A stretch of DNA of 64,000 bases from Curtobacterium sp. VKM Ac-2865 (GCF_015350905.1 NZ_JADKRZ010000007.1:124001-188000), one strand, 5' to 3'. Counted from the first letter of the stretch, positions 27,227-36,452 are shown. Notes: a model not told the origin generated them from the sequence alone. Numbers and translations are program-made.

Positions 27227-28632
27227 GGCGTTCCTTCGTTCACGACCGTCCCCCTGACGGTCTCCGGGCAGTGTACGAGGTCCGGGCGAACTCCCGCCCC
27301 GTCGACGGCGCCGTTCCGCTCGACCTCCGGCCGCTCGACCTCCGGCCGCTCGACTTCCGGCCGATCGACCTCCGCCCGCGCGGCCACCGGTGCGGTCACC
27401 ACCGGTGTGCGGAGGAACAGCACCACGAAGACGACGAGCAGCACCGCGCGCCCCCAGATGCCCACCGTCATCGCCTGGAACGCCCACGTCTGCGTGCCGG
27501 CACCGAGCGCGGTGGCGTAGGTGTTGCGGAAGAACCCGACGACGGCGCACAGGTCGGCCACCAGGTAGGCGCCGATCCACCAGCCGCCGACGCGCAGCAC
27601 GACGAGGAACGGCAGCAGCCACAGGACGTACTGGGGCGACGCGACCTTGTTGCACACCATGTACACGGCCAGCAGTGCCGCGGCGGACTGCACCCAGGGC
27701 GTGGTCCCGCGGCGGAGTGCCAGCACGACGGTCACCACGAGCACGGCGAGGATGCCGAGCGCCGTCGCCGCGGTCGCCATCGTGCCCATCGTCTGCTGGA
27801 ACGGACCGTCGAGGTCCGCCGACCGGGGCAGCAGCCCGTAGTACCAGATCGACAGGGTGGACGGCCCGATCGGTCGCGCGGCCTGGAACCGGAAGACCGA
27901 CAGCCACCCCTCGAGGTTGATGAGCACGAACGGCACGTTGGCGGCGAGGACGACTCCGATCCCGGCCCCCAGGGCGGCGACGGTGCGACGGACCCGGGCG
28001 CCGAGCGGGGCGTCCCGGTCGAGCAGGGCCGCGACGGCGAGGGGCGCGAGGAACATCAGCGGGTAGAGCTTGAACGCCCCACCGACGCCGAACGCCGCCC
28101 CGGCCAGGGCGTAGCGGGTCAGGGGCGACCAGGTGCTCGGGGCGCGGAGCACCACCACCAGCCCCACGACCGTGCAGGCGACGGCGAGCAGGTCCCAGTT
28201 GAACGCGGCGTACAGCGCGAGCGGCGGCGTGGCGGCCCACACCCACGCGCGGCGCCCCGCGACCCGGACGAGCAGCAGCGTGACCACCACGGCGAGCACC
28301 CCGGCGACGACCCCGGTGACGAGCAGGAACCCGCGCGCGGTGTCCACGGGCAGCGCCGTCAGCCACACCCAGATCCCGGTGAGCGTCGGGTACTCGACGG
28401 TGCCGTGGCCGAGCTCGGACCCGTTGACGTAGGGGAACACGTGCTCGACGAGCCCCCGGGTGTTCCAGAGCGCCGCGACGTCGGACCAGCACCCGTACTG
28501 CGACACGAAGGCACCGCGCGGCACGTCGGCGGGGCCCGGCACCGTGCACGGCAGCTTCATGAGGACGTTGAGGGCCGTGAAGACGGCGGCCACGACGCAC
28601 ATGGCGACGCGCTCGAGCGTTCGGGGGTGCAC
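27223..28632 (-). CDS. GT87-like polyprenol-phosphate-mannose-dependent mannosyltransferase
   Basis: A polytopic protein of about 469 residues with 10 or more helices. The first external loop carries SDVAALWNTRGLVEHVFPY and GTVEYPTLTGIWVWL. The acidic-aromatic arrangement and EYPTLT match GT87 (DUF2029) enzymes, GT-C mannosyltransferases that use lipid-linked mannose. FKLYPLMFLAPL near 190 is another GT87 hallmark. The C-terminal cytoplasmic tail contains PEVER repeats encoded by a 15-base DNA repeat. I chose GTG 28630-28632; another in-frame GTG lies at 28651-28653. It is downstream of an O-antigen-ligase-like gene and overlaps the GH25-like gene. Confidence 0.85.
   Translation of the reverse strand: MHPRTLERVAMCVVAAVFTALNVLMKLPCTVPGPADVPRGAFVSQYGCWSDVAALWNTRGLVEHVFPYVNGSELGHGTVEYPTLTGIWVWLTALPVDTARGFLLVTGVVAGVLAVVVTLLLVRVAGRRAWVWAATPPLALYAAFNWDLLAVACTVVGLVVVLRAPSTWSPLTRYALAGAAFGVGGAFKLYPLMFLAPLAVAALLDRDAPLGARVRRTVAALGAGIGVVLAANVPFVLINLEGWLSVFRFQAARPIGPSTLSIWYYGLLPRSADLDGPFQQTMGTMATAATALGILAVLVVTVVLALRRGTTPWVQSAAALLAVYMVCNKVASPQYVLWLLPFLVVLRVGGWWIGAYLVADLCAVVGFFRNTYATALGAGTQTWAFQAMTVGIWGRAVLLVVFVVLFLRTPVVTAPVAARAEVDRPEVERPEVERPEVERNGAVDGAGVRPDLVHCPETVRGTVVNEGTP
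27316..27375. repeat. Four tandem 15-base units encoding PEVER/PEVDR
   Basis: Units of CCGCTCGACCTCCGG run from 27316 to 27375, the first two identical and the next two with one or two changes. On the minus strand they encode Arg-Pro-Glu-Val-Glu pentapeptides in the GT87 tail. Each unit is five codons, so copy-number change keeps the frame. Confidence 0.93.
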
Positions 28633-28658
28633 CCCGACACCGTAGCGGTCCACCGGCG

Positions 28659-29990
28659 TCAGGCGGGGTGCTCGACGCGCGGCAGGTGGCGGCGCCACGA
28701 CCGGCGGCGGGCAGCGACCACGAGCACCGTGGTGAAGACCATCAGCCCGGCTCCGGAGAGCAGGTAGCTCTCCGCGGCACTCGTCACCGCGAGCAGCACG
28801 AGCACGGCCGCCGGCCAGACGTAGGCGACGCCGGGGAACGTCGTCGCGGTCACCCAGGCACGCGCGAAGGCCAGGAGCGCGGCGGCGAGCAGCAGGAGCG
28901 CCCCGGCCAGGCCGATCTGCAGCCAGGCGTCGATGAAGGCGTTGAGGCCCGAGGTGTACCGCGCACCTGACGGGTCGACGAAGACGGCGAACGGCAGGAC
29001 CTGCTCCGTCGGCCAGGTGCCGACCCATCCCCAGCCCTGGATCGGGTGCTGCTGGATGAGCACCTGGATCTGCGACCAGAGCGTCAGCCGGGTGGCGCTC
29101 CCACCGGCGGCGCCGATCTCGGCGAGGATCCGGTGTCGCGCGAGCACGGCCACCACCCCGACGACCACGACGAAGGCCCCGAGCACGCCGTTCACCACCG
29201 GCCGGGTGCGCGGCCGCGCGTGCCGGAGTGCCCAGAGCGCCAGGGCAGTCACGGCGAGGGCGATCATCGCGAGTCCGGTGATGGGTGACTGCACGAGCAT
29301 GAGCGCGATGACGGCCAGCGCGGTCGACCCGATGGCCCGCCACATCGTCACCGACCGGGTGAGGAACTCGACCACGAAGGTCACGAGCGCGACCGCGGCG
29401 ACGAAGCCCATGAAGTTGCGGGTGCCGCCGATGCCCTGGATCGGACCGCCGTAGGCGATGTCGCCGCGGATGCCGAAGCCGGGGATGGGGACGTCGAGCA
29501 CCAGCCCGGACAAGACCTCGAGCCCGAGGGCCACCACGAGCAGGATGCGGAAGGCGTCCCCGGCGGCGCGGATCACCTGCACGAGGTCACGGCCGAGTGC
29601 CAGGTACAGCCCGAGCCCGATGAAGCCGACGGTCGCCACGAAGCCGCGCAGCGCGACCCACGAGTACTCGCTCCACAGCACGCTGAGCGCGCAGTACCCG
29701 ACGAAGGCCAGCAGGGAGAGGGGCAGCACCCCGTGCCACTCGATGCGGTACCGCTGCCCGAGCAGGCTGAGACCACCCAGGACGACCAGGGTCACCAGGA
29801 CCGCCCAGGTGCCGGCGGACCCGACCAGCGCCCGCACGGTCGGCTCGCCGAACGCGAAGAGCAGCATCACGGTCGCGAGCGCCTGACTGAACCGTCCGCC
29901 GGCCGAGAACCCGATCCAGGCGGACAGGTACCGCCGCGCGAGCGCGCGCCTGGTCACCCTGCCGTCCGTCACCCGACCATCTTGGACCAC
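28659..29990 (-). CDS. O-antigen-ligase-like polytopic membrane protein (Wzy_C family), copy 1
   Basis: A 443-residue protein with about 11-12 transmembrane helices. A large external loop holds WSQIQVLIQQHPIQGWGWVGTWPTEQVLP and SGLNAFIDAWLQIGLAG. The HPIxGxGWxG and N-x-x-x-D-x-W-L-Q-x-G arrangement is the Wzy_C hallmark of O-antigen ligases and polymerases. These act outside the membrane, moving a lipid-linked glycan to its final acceptor or polymerising repeat units. The GTG at 29988-29990 is the most upstream plausible start; others in the next 20 codons are possible. It is followed by the GT87 and the GH25-like secreted protein. Confidence 0.88.
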   Translation of the reverse strand: MVQDGRVTDGRVTRRALARRYLSAWIGFSAGGRFSQALATVMLLFAFGEPTVRALVGSAGTWAVLVTLVVLGGLSLLGQRYRIEWHGVLPLSLLAFVGYCALSVLWSEYSWVALRGFVATVGFIGLGLYLALGRDLVQVIRAAGDAFRILLVVALGLEVLSGLVLDVPIPGFGIRGDIAYGGPIQGIGGTRNFMGFVAAVALVTFVVEFLTRSVTMWRAIGSTALAVIALMLVQSPITGLAMIALAVTALALWALRHARPRTRPVVNGVLGAFVVVVGVVAVLARHRILAEIGAAGGSATRLTLWSQIQVLIQQHPIQGWGWVGTWPTEQVLPFAVFVDPSGARYTSGLNAFIDAWLQIGLAGALLLLAAALLAFARAWVTATTFPGVAYVWPAAVLVLLAVTSAAESYLLSGAGLMVFTTVLVVAARRRSWRRHLPRVEHPA

Positions 29991-30051
29991 GCGGCCGGTC
30001 GACCGCCCCGCGGGGCCGGTGCGTCGACATCGCCGAGCGCGATGTCTCCAC

Positions 30052-30057
30052 TATCGT
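30052..30057 (+). promoter_or_regulatory. -10-like box TATCGT, short leader
   Basis: TATCGT ends nine bases before the ATG at 30067, in the divergent spacer 29991-30066. It fits the short-leader pattern seen upstream of other first genes here. A -35 box is not obvious. Confidence 0.45.
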
Positions 30058-30066
30058 CGATCCGCT

Positions 30067-31461
30067 ATGACACGGACGACGACGAGGCTCCGCACCGTCC
30101 TCGGGGTGGTCGTGATCGCGCTCGCCGCCACGGCGACGGCCTGGGTCCGGCTGGGGCCCGTCGCCCGCGGTACCGGCTGGGCCGAGGACACCGGCCTGTT
30201 CTTCCGCGAGCACCTGGCGCTCGGCCCCCTCGGCAGCCTGTTCCACCCGTACGCCGGGTACCTGCACCTCGTGCCCCGGCTCGTCGTCGACGCCGCGTTC
30301 GCCCTGCCGATCGACCGCTACGCGCTCGCCGTCTCGCTGGTCTGCTGTGCCCTGGTCGGCACGGTCTGCGCCGCGCTGTTCGTGCTCGCCCGCGACGTCG
30401 TCCGACCGTGGCCGCTCCGCCTGGTGCTCGCCGCCGTCCCGGTGCTGCTGCCGACCGCCCCGTGGGAGGTCACCGGGAACGCCGCGAACCTGCACACCTT
30501 CGCGCTGGTGCTGGCGCCCTGGCTCTTCTCCTCCCGCCCACGGACCCGGTGGGGCGCCGCTGCCGCCGCCGTCGCCGCGGTCCTGGTCACCTGCACCGAG
30601 GTGCAGGCCGTGCTCTTCCTCCCGCTGCTGCTCGTGGCCTGGTGGCCGCGCGACGGTGACCACCGAGCGGCGCGCCGTGCGCTCCCGATGGCGGTGGCGG
30701 CGCTCGCCGGGGGGACTGCCCAGGTCGTGACGGCGCTCGTGACCGCGCGTGCCTCCAGGCCGGGGCACCCCGGCGTCACCGACGTCGTCGCCGGCTACCT
30801 GTTCAGCGTCGTCGGTGGGCTCGGGTCGTCGCACCTCGGCGCCGTGGGACGAGCGGTGGTCGCCCACGGCTGGGGCGTCCTGGTCGTCCCGGCGGTCGCG
30901 CTGCTGGCCGTGCTCGTCGTGGCGACGCTGCGCGGCCCATGGTGGACGCGCGTGCTCCTCGTCGCGCTCACACTCGGGTCCGCCGTGGTCTGGGGCGCGG
31001 CGCTCGTCGCGAACGCGTCGGCGGACGCCAGGTGGTCGACCGCCGCCCCTGCGGAGCTCGTGGCCGCGACGCCGTCCCGGTACGCGGCCGCCGCGGGCCT
31101 GCTCCTCACGATGGCGGTCGTGGTCGCCGCGGCCACGCTGGTGGACGCGGAGCGTCACGCAGCCCGGCCGACCTCCGACGCGGTGCCGGTGACCCGGTCG
31201 GGAGGCACGTCCCACGTCGTCCGCGCGGCCGTCGGCTGGGTCGTGGTCGCCGCCCTCGTCACGACGTGGGTGGGTGCCGTGGGTCCTGGCCCGACGACCC
31301 GCGACGGCGGTCCGGAGTGGCAGCCGCAGGTCCAGCGGGCCGTCACGCTCTGCCGCGCCGCCGACCGCGCGGCGTCGGTGCCGATCCGCACGGCCCCGTG
31401 GGCAGCCGACGTGCCGTGCGCCCTCGTGCTCCGCGCCGACCGGTCGACCGGGCACCGCTGA
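30067..31461 (+). CDS. Polytopic membrane protein of unknown function (paralogue of 23117-24517)
   Basis: A 464-residue protein with about 10 predicted helices. After TM1 it has GWAEDTGLFFREHLALGPL, HPYAGYLHLVPRLVVDA and EVTGNAANLHTF, which align with WAED, HPYxGYxHLVPRL and GNxANLHxF of the product at 23117. No named family was recognised. The short C-terminal extracytoplasmic segment has two cysteines (LCRAADR and VPCALVL). The conserved acidic loop and proximity to two ligases and an acyltransferase suggest a role in envelope glycan assembly, possibly GT-C type; this is inference. Confidence 0.78.
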   Translation: MTRTTTRLRTVLGVVVIALAATATAWVRLGPVARGTGWAEDTGLFFREHLALGPLGSLFHPYAGYLHLVPRLVVDAAFALPIDRYALAVSLVCCALVGTVCAALFVLARDVVRPWPLRLVLAAVPVLLPTAPWEVTGNAANLHTFALVLAPWLFSSRPRTRWGAAAAAVAAVLVTCTEVQAVLFLPLLLVAWWPRDGDHRAARRALPMAVAALAGGTAQVVTALVTARASRPGHPGVTDVVAGYLFSVVGGLGSSHLGAVGRAVVAHGWGVLVVPAVALLAVLVVATLRGPWWTRVLLVALTLGSAVVWGAALVANASADARWSTAAPAELVAATPSRYAAAAGLLLTMAVVVAAATLVDAERHAARPTSDAVPVTRSGGTSHVVRAAVGWVVVAALVTTWVGAVGPGPTTRDGGPEWQPQVQRAVTLCRAADRAASVPIRTAPWAADVPCALVLRADRSTGHR

Positions 31462-31495
31462 CACGGCGGGGGTCCGGGGCGGGTCCAGCGCGTCG

Positions 31496-31531
31496 GGCTC
31501 AGCGAGTGGGGCTCAGCGGGTTGGCTCAGCG
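31496..31531. repeat. Three short GGCTCAGCG direct repeats
   Basis: GGCTCAGCG occurs at 31496, 31510 and 31523 in the 64-base spacer between convergent genes, the last copy overlapping the stop of ligase copy 2. They are spaced 13-14 bases apart. No function is evident. Confidence 0.7.
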
Positions 31532-32905
31532 GGTCGCGTGCCGCCGGAACTCGCGCTTCGCCGAGGGGGTGCGCGGGCCGTCGCCGGCCGACACCGGTTC
31601 CTCGCTGACGAGCACGATGCGCGACTTGACGGCGATGAGCGCGAACAGCACCCAGTTGCCCTGGTAGAGCAGCCGCGACTCCGCGACGGACTGCACCAGC
31701 AGCGCGACGACGACGAGGAGCGGCAGGAGCGACACCGGGTCGAAGCGGCGTGGCTGCAGGCTGGCGTCGTAGCCGATCCGGGTGGCCGAGGACCACGAGC
31801 GGTTCAGGGTCGTCAGCACGTACAGCGCGAACAGGACCAGGCCGACGATGCCGGTCTGCATCCAGACGTCGAGGTACGCGTCGTGCGCCTGCAGGTACGT
31901 CACGCCGTTGCGCGGGGCGAGGTCCGCGAGCTCGGGGATGCTCGGCCACCAGTAGCCGATCCAGCCGAGCCCGAGGACGGGGTGCTCGTGCACCTGCCCG
32001 AGGACCGCGTGCCAGATCTCGCCGCGGCCGGTGAAGTCCGCGCTCTTGCCGAGCAGCCCCGCGACGACGCCGCGGGACAGGACGCCGACGACCACGACGA
32101 CGGCCGCGATGCCGGCGATCGCCAGGTACCTCGGGGTGCGGCGCTCGGTGGGGACCCGGCGCACGGCCAGGGCGGCGAGGAGCACGAGGGCGACGACCGC
32201 GGCGGCGACCACGACCGTCGAGGACCGGGTCAGCAGGAACACGACGGCGGCGACGACGAGCCAGCCGACCGCACGGTTCCGACGGATCCGACCCTCGGCG
32301 AGCTGCAGGCCGACGGCGATCGCGGCCAGGAGGGCGACCATCGCGAGCAGGTTGGCGTTGCCGGGCAGGCCCTGGATGCGCCCGCCCGTGAACAGCTCGG
32401 CGCGGGAGAAGTAGAACGCGTCCGGGATCTTGCGGTCCCCGTAGTGGGTCCAGATCGGGGCGATGGGGTGCCGCACGACGACCGCCACGACCGCCTCGAA
32501 GAGCAGGGACAGGCCGAGCACCCACCGGAACGCCAGGCTGATCGCGTCGAGCACCCGACGCCAGGTCAGCCCGGACGCGATCGCGAACGCGACGAGGGCG
32601 CAGAGGACCTGCGCGACGAGGCTGGCGACGGTGGCGAAGCGCCAGTGCGACCACGCCACCGAGACCAGGCACCAGGCCAGGAAGAGCCACAGCGACCGCG
32701 GGGTCCGTCGGAGGGTGGGTCGGGCACGGACGACGATCGCGACGCCCCACGCTCCCTCGAGTGCCCAGACCACGGCGGCGCCGTACCAGGTGAGCATGTT
32801 CGGGACGGCGTCCCCGGCGAACAGCGTGAAGAGCACCGCGGTGGCGAAGGCGAAGACCTCGCGCTCGGGAACGGTGCCGCGCGCCAGGGGCCAGGTGTTC
32901 GTCAC
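31526..32905 (-). CDS. O-antigen-ligase-like polytopic membrane protein (Wzy_C family), copy 2
   Basis: A 459-residue protein with about 11 helices. The diagnostic loop has GRGEIWHAVLGQVHEHPVLGLGWIGYWWPSIP followed by QAHDAYLDVWMQTGIVGL, the Wzy_C pattern. The ligase/polymerase H-P-x-x-G-x-G-W element and the N/H-D-x-x-L-D motif are present. The tail after the last helix is basic. The start is GTG 32903-32905. It lies 32 bases downstream of the acyltransferase gene and probably shares its transcript. Two ligase-like genes in one locus suggest two glycans or separate polymerase and ligase roles. Confidence 0.88.
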   Translation of the reverse strand: MTNTWPLARGTVPEREVFAFATAVLFTLFAGDAVPNMLTWYGAAVVWALEGAWGVAIVVRARPTLRRTPRSLWLFLAWCLVSVAWSHWRFATVASLVAQVLCALVAFAIASGLTWRRVLDAISLAFRWVLGLSLLFEAVVAVVVRHPIAPIWTHYGDRKIPDAFYFSRAELFTGGRIQGLPGNANLLAMVALLAAIAVGLQLAEGRIRRNRAVGWLVVAAVVFLLTRSSTVVVAAAVVALVLLAALAVRRVPTERRTPRYLAIAGIAAVVVVVGVLSRGVVAGLLGKSADFTGRGEIWHAVLGQVHEHPVLGLGWIGYWWPSIPELADLAPRNGVTYLQAHDAYLDVWMQTGIVGLVLFALYVLTTLNRSWSSATRIGYDASLQPRRFDPVSLLPLLVVVALLVQSVAESRLLYQGNWVLFALIAVKSRIVLVSEEPVSAGDGPRTPSAKREFRRHATR

Positions 32906-32937
32906 GAGGACAGGCTAACGCCCGGGGACGGCCGCGC

Positions 32938-35052
32938 TCACCGTCCGGTCGACTGCAGTGCCCGGGCGATCCTGGCACCCAGGAACGGTGCGAGCGTGGT
33001 GGCGTAGGTCGCCGTGAGGTGCGTGGGGTCCCGGTGCACCACGACGCCCCCGATGACCGCCGGGCAGCTGTCCGCCGTGCAGTACCAGTCGGTCATGTCG
33101 ACGTACCTGGCCATCGCGCCGATCCGGGACGCGGCCTGCTGGGACCCGTCGAACGACGCCGTCGCCTGGGCCCGGGGGAGGTCGCACGCGGTCGTCGTCG
33201 GTCCCCGCATCTGCGCCAGGCAGTCGAGGGTGTCGGGGCGCGCGACCGGGTTGTCCCGGATCGCCACGACCGGAACGCCGTTGTCGGTCGCGGCCCGCCA
33301 CGCCCCGACGAGCCCGTCGACGACGGTCGCCTCGTTGGTGCTGCCCGCGGGGACGATGCCCGGGCTCTTCGTCGTCGCGTGCGTCACGACGACGCCGTCG
33401 AGCTCGTCGGCGTGGGTGGTGATCCAGGCGGTCGCGGCGCGTTTCCAGCCCTGGCAGGTGTCCGTGTAGGCCTGGGACGGCGCCCACTGCTCGGCGGTCG
33501 TGAGGTAGCAGCCGATGTGCCCGGCGACGTCGATCCGCCAGTGCCGCTGCTCGGCGATCGCCCGGTACGCCGAGATCAGGGCGTTGCTGTGCGAGTCCCC
33601 GACGGCGAGCAGGTGCTTCGTGTACCCGGTCCTCGGTCCCAGGGAGCAGACGTTGAAGTCCGCCGTGGTGTTCGACCAGCACGCGTCGCGGTTCTGGTCG
33701 TCCGCCCCGGCGGCAGCGGGCGCCGGCACGCGGACGTCGGCGAGCCGCGGGTCGACGCAGGGGTCGGCCGACCCGATGCGGGCGTCGGCGCCGAAGCAGG
33801 CGACGTCACCGGCCTGCAGTCGCTCCTGGTACGCGGCGGCCTGGTCCTGCTGCACCTGGAGCGCGCCGAGGGTGCTCGCTCCGAGCGCGACGACGAGCAC
33901 CGTGCTGAGGGCGCCGTAGAGCGCGACACGACGCGGCCGGAGGGCACGGGCCCACGAGGACGAGCGCAGGGGCTCCTCGACCAGGAGCGTCGTCAGCGCG
34001 GCGACCACGACCGACCCGACGAGCACGACGGCCTTCGACCGCAGGCCGAGCGGGTGCCCGAGGACGATCGGCAGCAGCACGACGGCCGGCCAGTGCCAGA
34101 GGTACACCGCGTAGGAGATCCGGCCGAGGAACGCCACCGGGGCCAAGCGCCCGAGCACGGCGAGACCGGAGTGGCCGCCGAGCAGCACCACGAGCGTCGC
34201 GCCGACCACCGGCAGCAGCGCGGCGGTGCCGGGGAACGGGGTCGCCGGGGTGATCGCCCACAGGGCCGCGAGGAGCAGGACCAGACCCAGCCACGAGCCT
34301 CCCGACCGGACCCACCGCGCCACGCGCGTGCGCGGAGCCGACAGCACGACCGTGGACGCGAGCCCTCCGAGCGCGAACTCCCAGGCCCGCGTCGCCGTCG
34401 AGAAGTAGGCGATGCCCGGCGCGGTGCGGGTCTCGACGACGCACCAGACGAAGGAGAGCACGACGACCGCGGCGAGCAGCACCCGCGCCGTCCGGACCGG
34501 GGAGCGCCAGCGCGTGCGGCGGAGTGCCAGTGCCAGCAGGGCCAGCAGGACCGGCAGGGCGATGTAGAACTGCTCCTCGACCGAGAGCGACCAGAAGTGC
34601 TGGAACGGCGACGGCTGGTTGTCCGAGGCCAGGTAGTCGACGGAGTCGGCCGCCAGCTGCCAGTTCTGCACGTACACCGTGGACGCGATCAGCTCGCGGC
34701 CGTACTGCCCCCAGAGCGTGCTCGGGACGGCCAGCAGCACGGCCGTGCCGGTGGCGAGCAGCGTCAGGAAGGCGCCGGGCAGCAGCCGCTTCGCCCGCCG
34801 CGCCCAGAACCGACCCAGGGCGATCCGCCCCGTCGCCACCTGCTCGCGGAGCAGGTGGCCGGTGATGAGGTACCCGGAGATGACGAAGAACACGTCCACG
34901 CCCACGAACCCGCCGGGCAGCCGGTTCGGCCACAGGTGGTAGACGACCACGGCGAGGACGGCGAAGGCCCGCAGCCCCTGCACGTCCCACCGCGTGGTGT
35001 CGCGGACCCGCGGCCGCGGAGGCGCCGATGTGGGGTCGAGGAGTGCAGACAT
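32938..35052 (-). CDS. OafA/YrhL-type acyltransferase 3 with C-terminal SGNH domain
   Basis: A 704-residue membrane acyltransferase that probably O-acetylates a surface glycan. Residues about 25-400 form the acyltransferase-3 domain: DVQGLRAFAVLAVVVYHLWP (with the catalytic His), VDVFFVISGYLITGHLL, and WSLSVEEQFYIALP. A linker follows, then an extracytoplasmic SGNH hydrolase-like domain with VGDSHSNALISAY near 484-496 (catalytic Ser in GDSH) and DPTHLT near 675-680 (Asp-x-x-His). The domain order is that of peptidoglycan/LPS O-acetyltransferases. ATG 35050-35052 fits the family start. It is divergent from manA. Confidence 0.93.
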   Translation of the reverse strand: MSALLDPTSAPPRPRVRDTTRWDVQGLRAFAVLAVVVYHLWPNRLPGGFVGVDVFFVISGYLITGHLLREQVATGRIALGRFWARRAKRLLPGAFLTLLATGTAVLLAVPSTLWGQYGRELIASTVYVQNWQLAADSVDYLASDNQPSPFQHFWSLSVEEQFYIALPVLLALLALALRRTRWRSPVRTARVLLAAVVVLSFVWCVVETRTAPGIAYFSTATRAWEFALGGLASTVVLSAPRTRVARWVRSGGSWLGLVLLLAALWAITPATPFPGTAALLPVVGATLVVLLGGHSGLAVLGRLAPVAFLGRISYAVYLWHWPAVVLLPIVLGHPLGLRSKAVVLVGSVVVAALTTLLVEEPLRSSSWARALRPRRVALYGALSTVLVVALGASTLGALQVQQDQAAAYQERLQAGDVACFGADARIGSADPCVDPRLADVRVPAPAAAGADDQNRDACWSNTTADFNVCSLGPRTGYTKHLLAVGDSHSNALISAYRAIAEQRHWRIDVAGHIGCYLTTAEQWAPSQAYTDTCQGWKRAATAWITTHADELDGVVVTHATTKSPGIVPAGSTNEATVVDGLVGAWRAATDNGVPVVAIRDNPVARPDTLDCLAQMRGPTTTACDLPRAQATASFDGSQQAASRIGAMARYVDMTDWYCTADSCPAVIGGVVVHRDPTHLTATYATTLAPFLGARIARALQSTGR

Positions 35053-35105
35053 CGCGGAGAGTCTATGTATCGCGGATCGTCCACAGCGACGACACCGGCT
35101 GCCGA

Positions 35106-35111
35106 TACGCT
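35106..35111 (+). promoter_or_regulatory. -10-like box TACGCT before manA (leaderless type)
   Basis: TACGCT ends six bases before the manA ATG and no Shine-Dalgarno sequence is seen. The spacing matches the rmlC promoter. A -35 is not clear. Confidence 0.5.
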
Positions 35112-35117
35112 CGGGAC

Positions 35118-36320
35118 ATGTTCCTCGGCATCACCAACACCCCGCGCGACTACGCGTGGGGATCCGTCACCGCCATCCCCGAGCTCCTCGGCCGCACCGT
35201 CACCGGCGCCCCGCAGGCGGAGCTCTGGCTCGGTGCGCACCCCGGCAGCCCCAGCGTGGTCGTGAACCCCGCGATGGTCGGCGGCGCGGACACCGTGCTC
35301 GACTGGATCGCCGCCGAACCGCAGGTCGCCCTCGGCGGGGACCGCACCGGGCTGCCGTTCCTGCTCAAGGTGCTCGCCGCCGCGGCGCCCCTGTCGCTGC
35401 AGGCCCACCCGACGCCGGAACAGGCCCGCGAGGGCTTCGAGCGCGAGGACGCCGCCGGCATCGCGCTCGACGACCCCGCCCGCAACTACAAGGACCCGTA
35501 CCCGAAGCCCGAGCTCGTCGTGGCGCTCAGCGACCGGTTCGAAGCCCTGAGCGGCTTCCGCCCCGTCGAGTCCACGCTCGTCGACGTCGAGACGCTCGAC
35601 GCCGGCAGCGGGCGCCTCGGGCCGCTCGTCGCCCACCTGCACCAGGGGCTCGAGGACACCGTGCGGTGGCTCGAGGACGCCGACGGCTCCGCGCTCGCGG
35701 TCATCGACGCGGTCGGGCACCTGGCGCCGGACGTGCAGGACCCCTCCGCGAACATCGCGACCGCCGCGGCGCTCGCCGAGTCCTACCCGGGGGACCCGGG
35801 CGTGGTCGTGTCGCTGCTGATGCACCGCGTGACGCTCTCGCGCGGCCAGGCGATGTACCTGCCCGCCGGCAACATCCACGCCTACCTCGACGGCCTCGGC
35901 ATCGAGCTGATGGCGCCGTCGGACAACGTGCTCCGTGGCGGCCTCACGCCCAAGCACGTCGACGTGCCGGAACTGCTGCGCGTGCTCGACTTCACGGCGT
36001 ACCCGGCGCCGCTCCTCGACCCCGAGGAGATCGCCCCCGGTGTCGACCGCTTCGCGCCGGCCGGCGTGGGCTTCGCGCTCGTGCGGGTCACCGGTGACGG
36101 GCGGCCGGTCGGGCTGAGCACGGGCGGGGTGGCGCCGCTCTCCGGACCCTCGATCGCGATCTGCACCGAGGGCGTCGTGACGCTGGTCGGGGCGACCTCG
36201 GCCACGCTGCTGCGCCGGGGCGAGTCGTGCTTCGTGACCCCGGACGAGGGCGACGTCACCGTCGAGGCCGACTCGTCGGACGGCGTCACCTCGACGGTCT
36301 TCATCGCGACGGGGGCGTAG
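35118..36320 (+). CDS. manA: Mannose-6-phosphate isomerase, class I
   Basis: Interconverts fructose-6-phosphate and mannose-6-phosphate, feeding GDP-mannose synthesis. The 400-residue zinc cupin has RDYAWGSVTAIPELLG at the start, ELWLGAHPGSPS near 35-46, PLSLQAHPTPEQAREGFERE near 94-113 (two zinc ligands), NYKDPYPKPELVVAL near 122-136 and LPAGNIHAYLDGLGIELMAPSDNVLRGG near 250-277. The next genes are galE and whiB2. In M. tuberculosis manA (Rv3255c) also lies close to whiB2 and the rhamnose genes. The phosphomannomutase usually nearby is absent from this window. Confidence 0.95.
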   Translation: MFLGITNTPRDYAWGSVTAIPELLGRTVTGAPQAELWLGAHPGSPSVVVNPAMVGGADTVLDWIAAEPQVALGGDRTGLPFLLKVLAAAAPLSLQAHPTPEQAREGFEREDAAGIALDDPARNYKDPYPKPELVVALSDRFEALSGFRPVESTLVDVETLDAGSGRLGPLVAHLHQGLEDTVRWLEDADGSALAVIDAVGHLAPDVQDPSANIATAAALAESYPGDPGVVVSLLMHRVTLSRGQAMYLPAGNIHAYLDGLGIELMAPSDNVLRGGLTPKHVDVPELLRVLDFTAYPAPLLDPEEIAPGVDRFAPAGVGFALVRVTGDGRPVGLSTGGVAPLSGPSIAICTEGVVTLVGATSATLLRRGESCFVTPDEGDVTVEADSSDGVTSTVFIATGA

Positions 36321-36452
36321 CGGCGCCTGTGCCTGTGGCTGTGGCTGTGGCGTCGGCTACGGCTGCTGGCAGTTCGTGTCGGCGCTCGCGCTTCTGCGGC
36401 TTCGCGCAGCGGGTGCGCGGTGGTCCGCGGCGGTCGGCGGTGCCGCGTCCGC

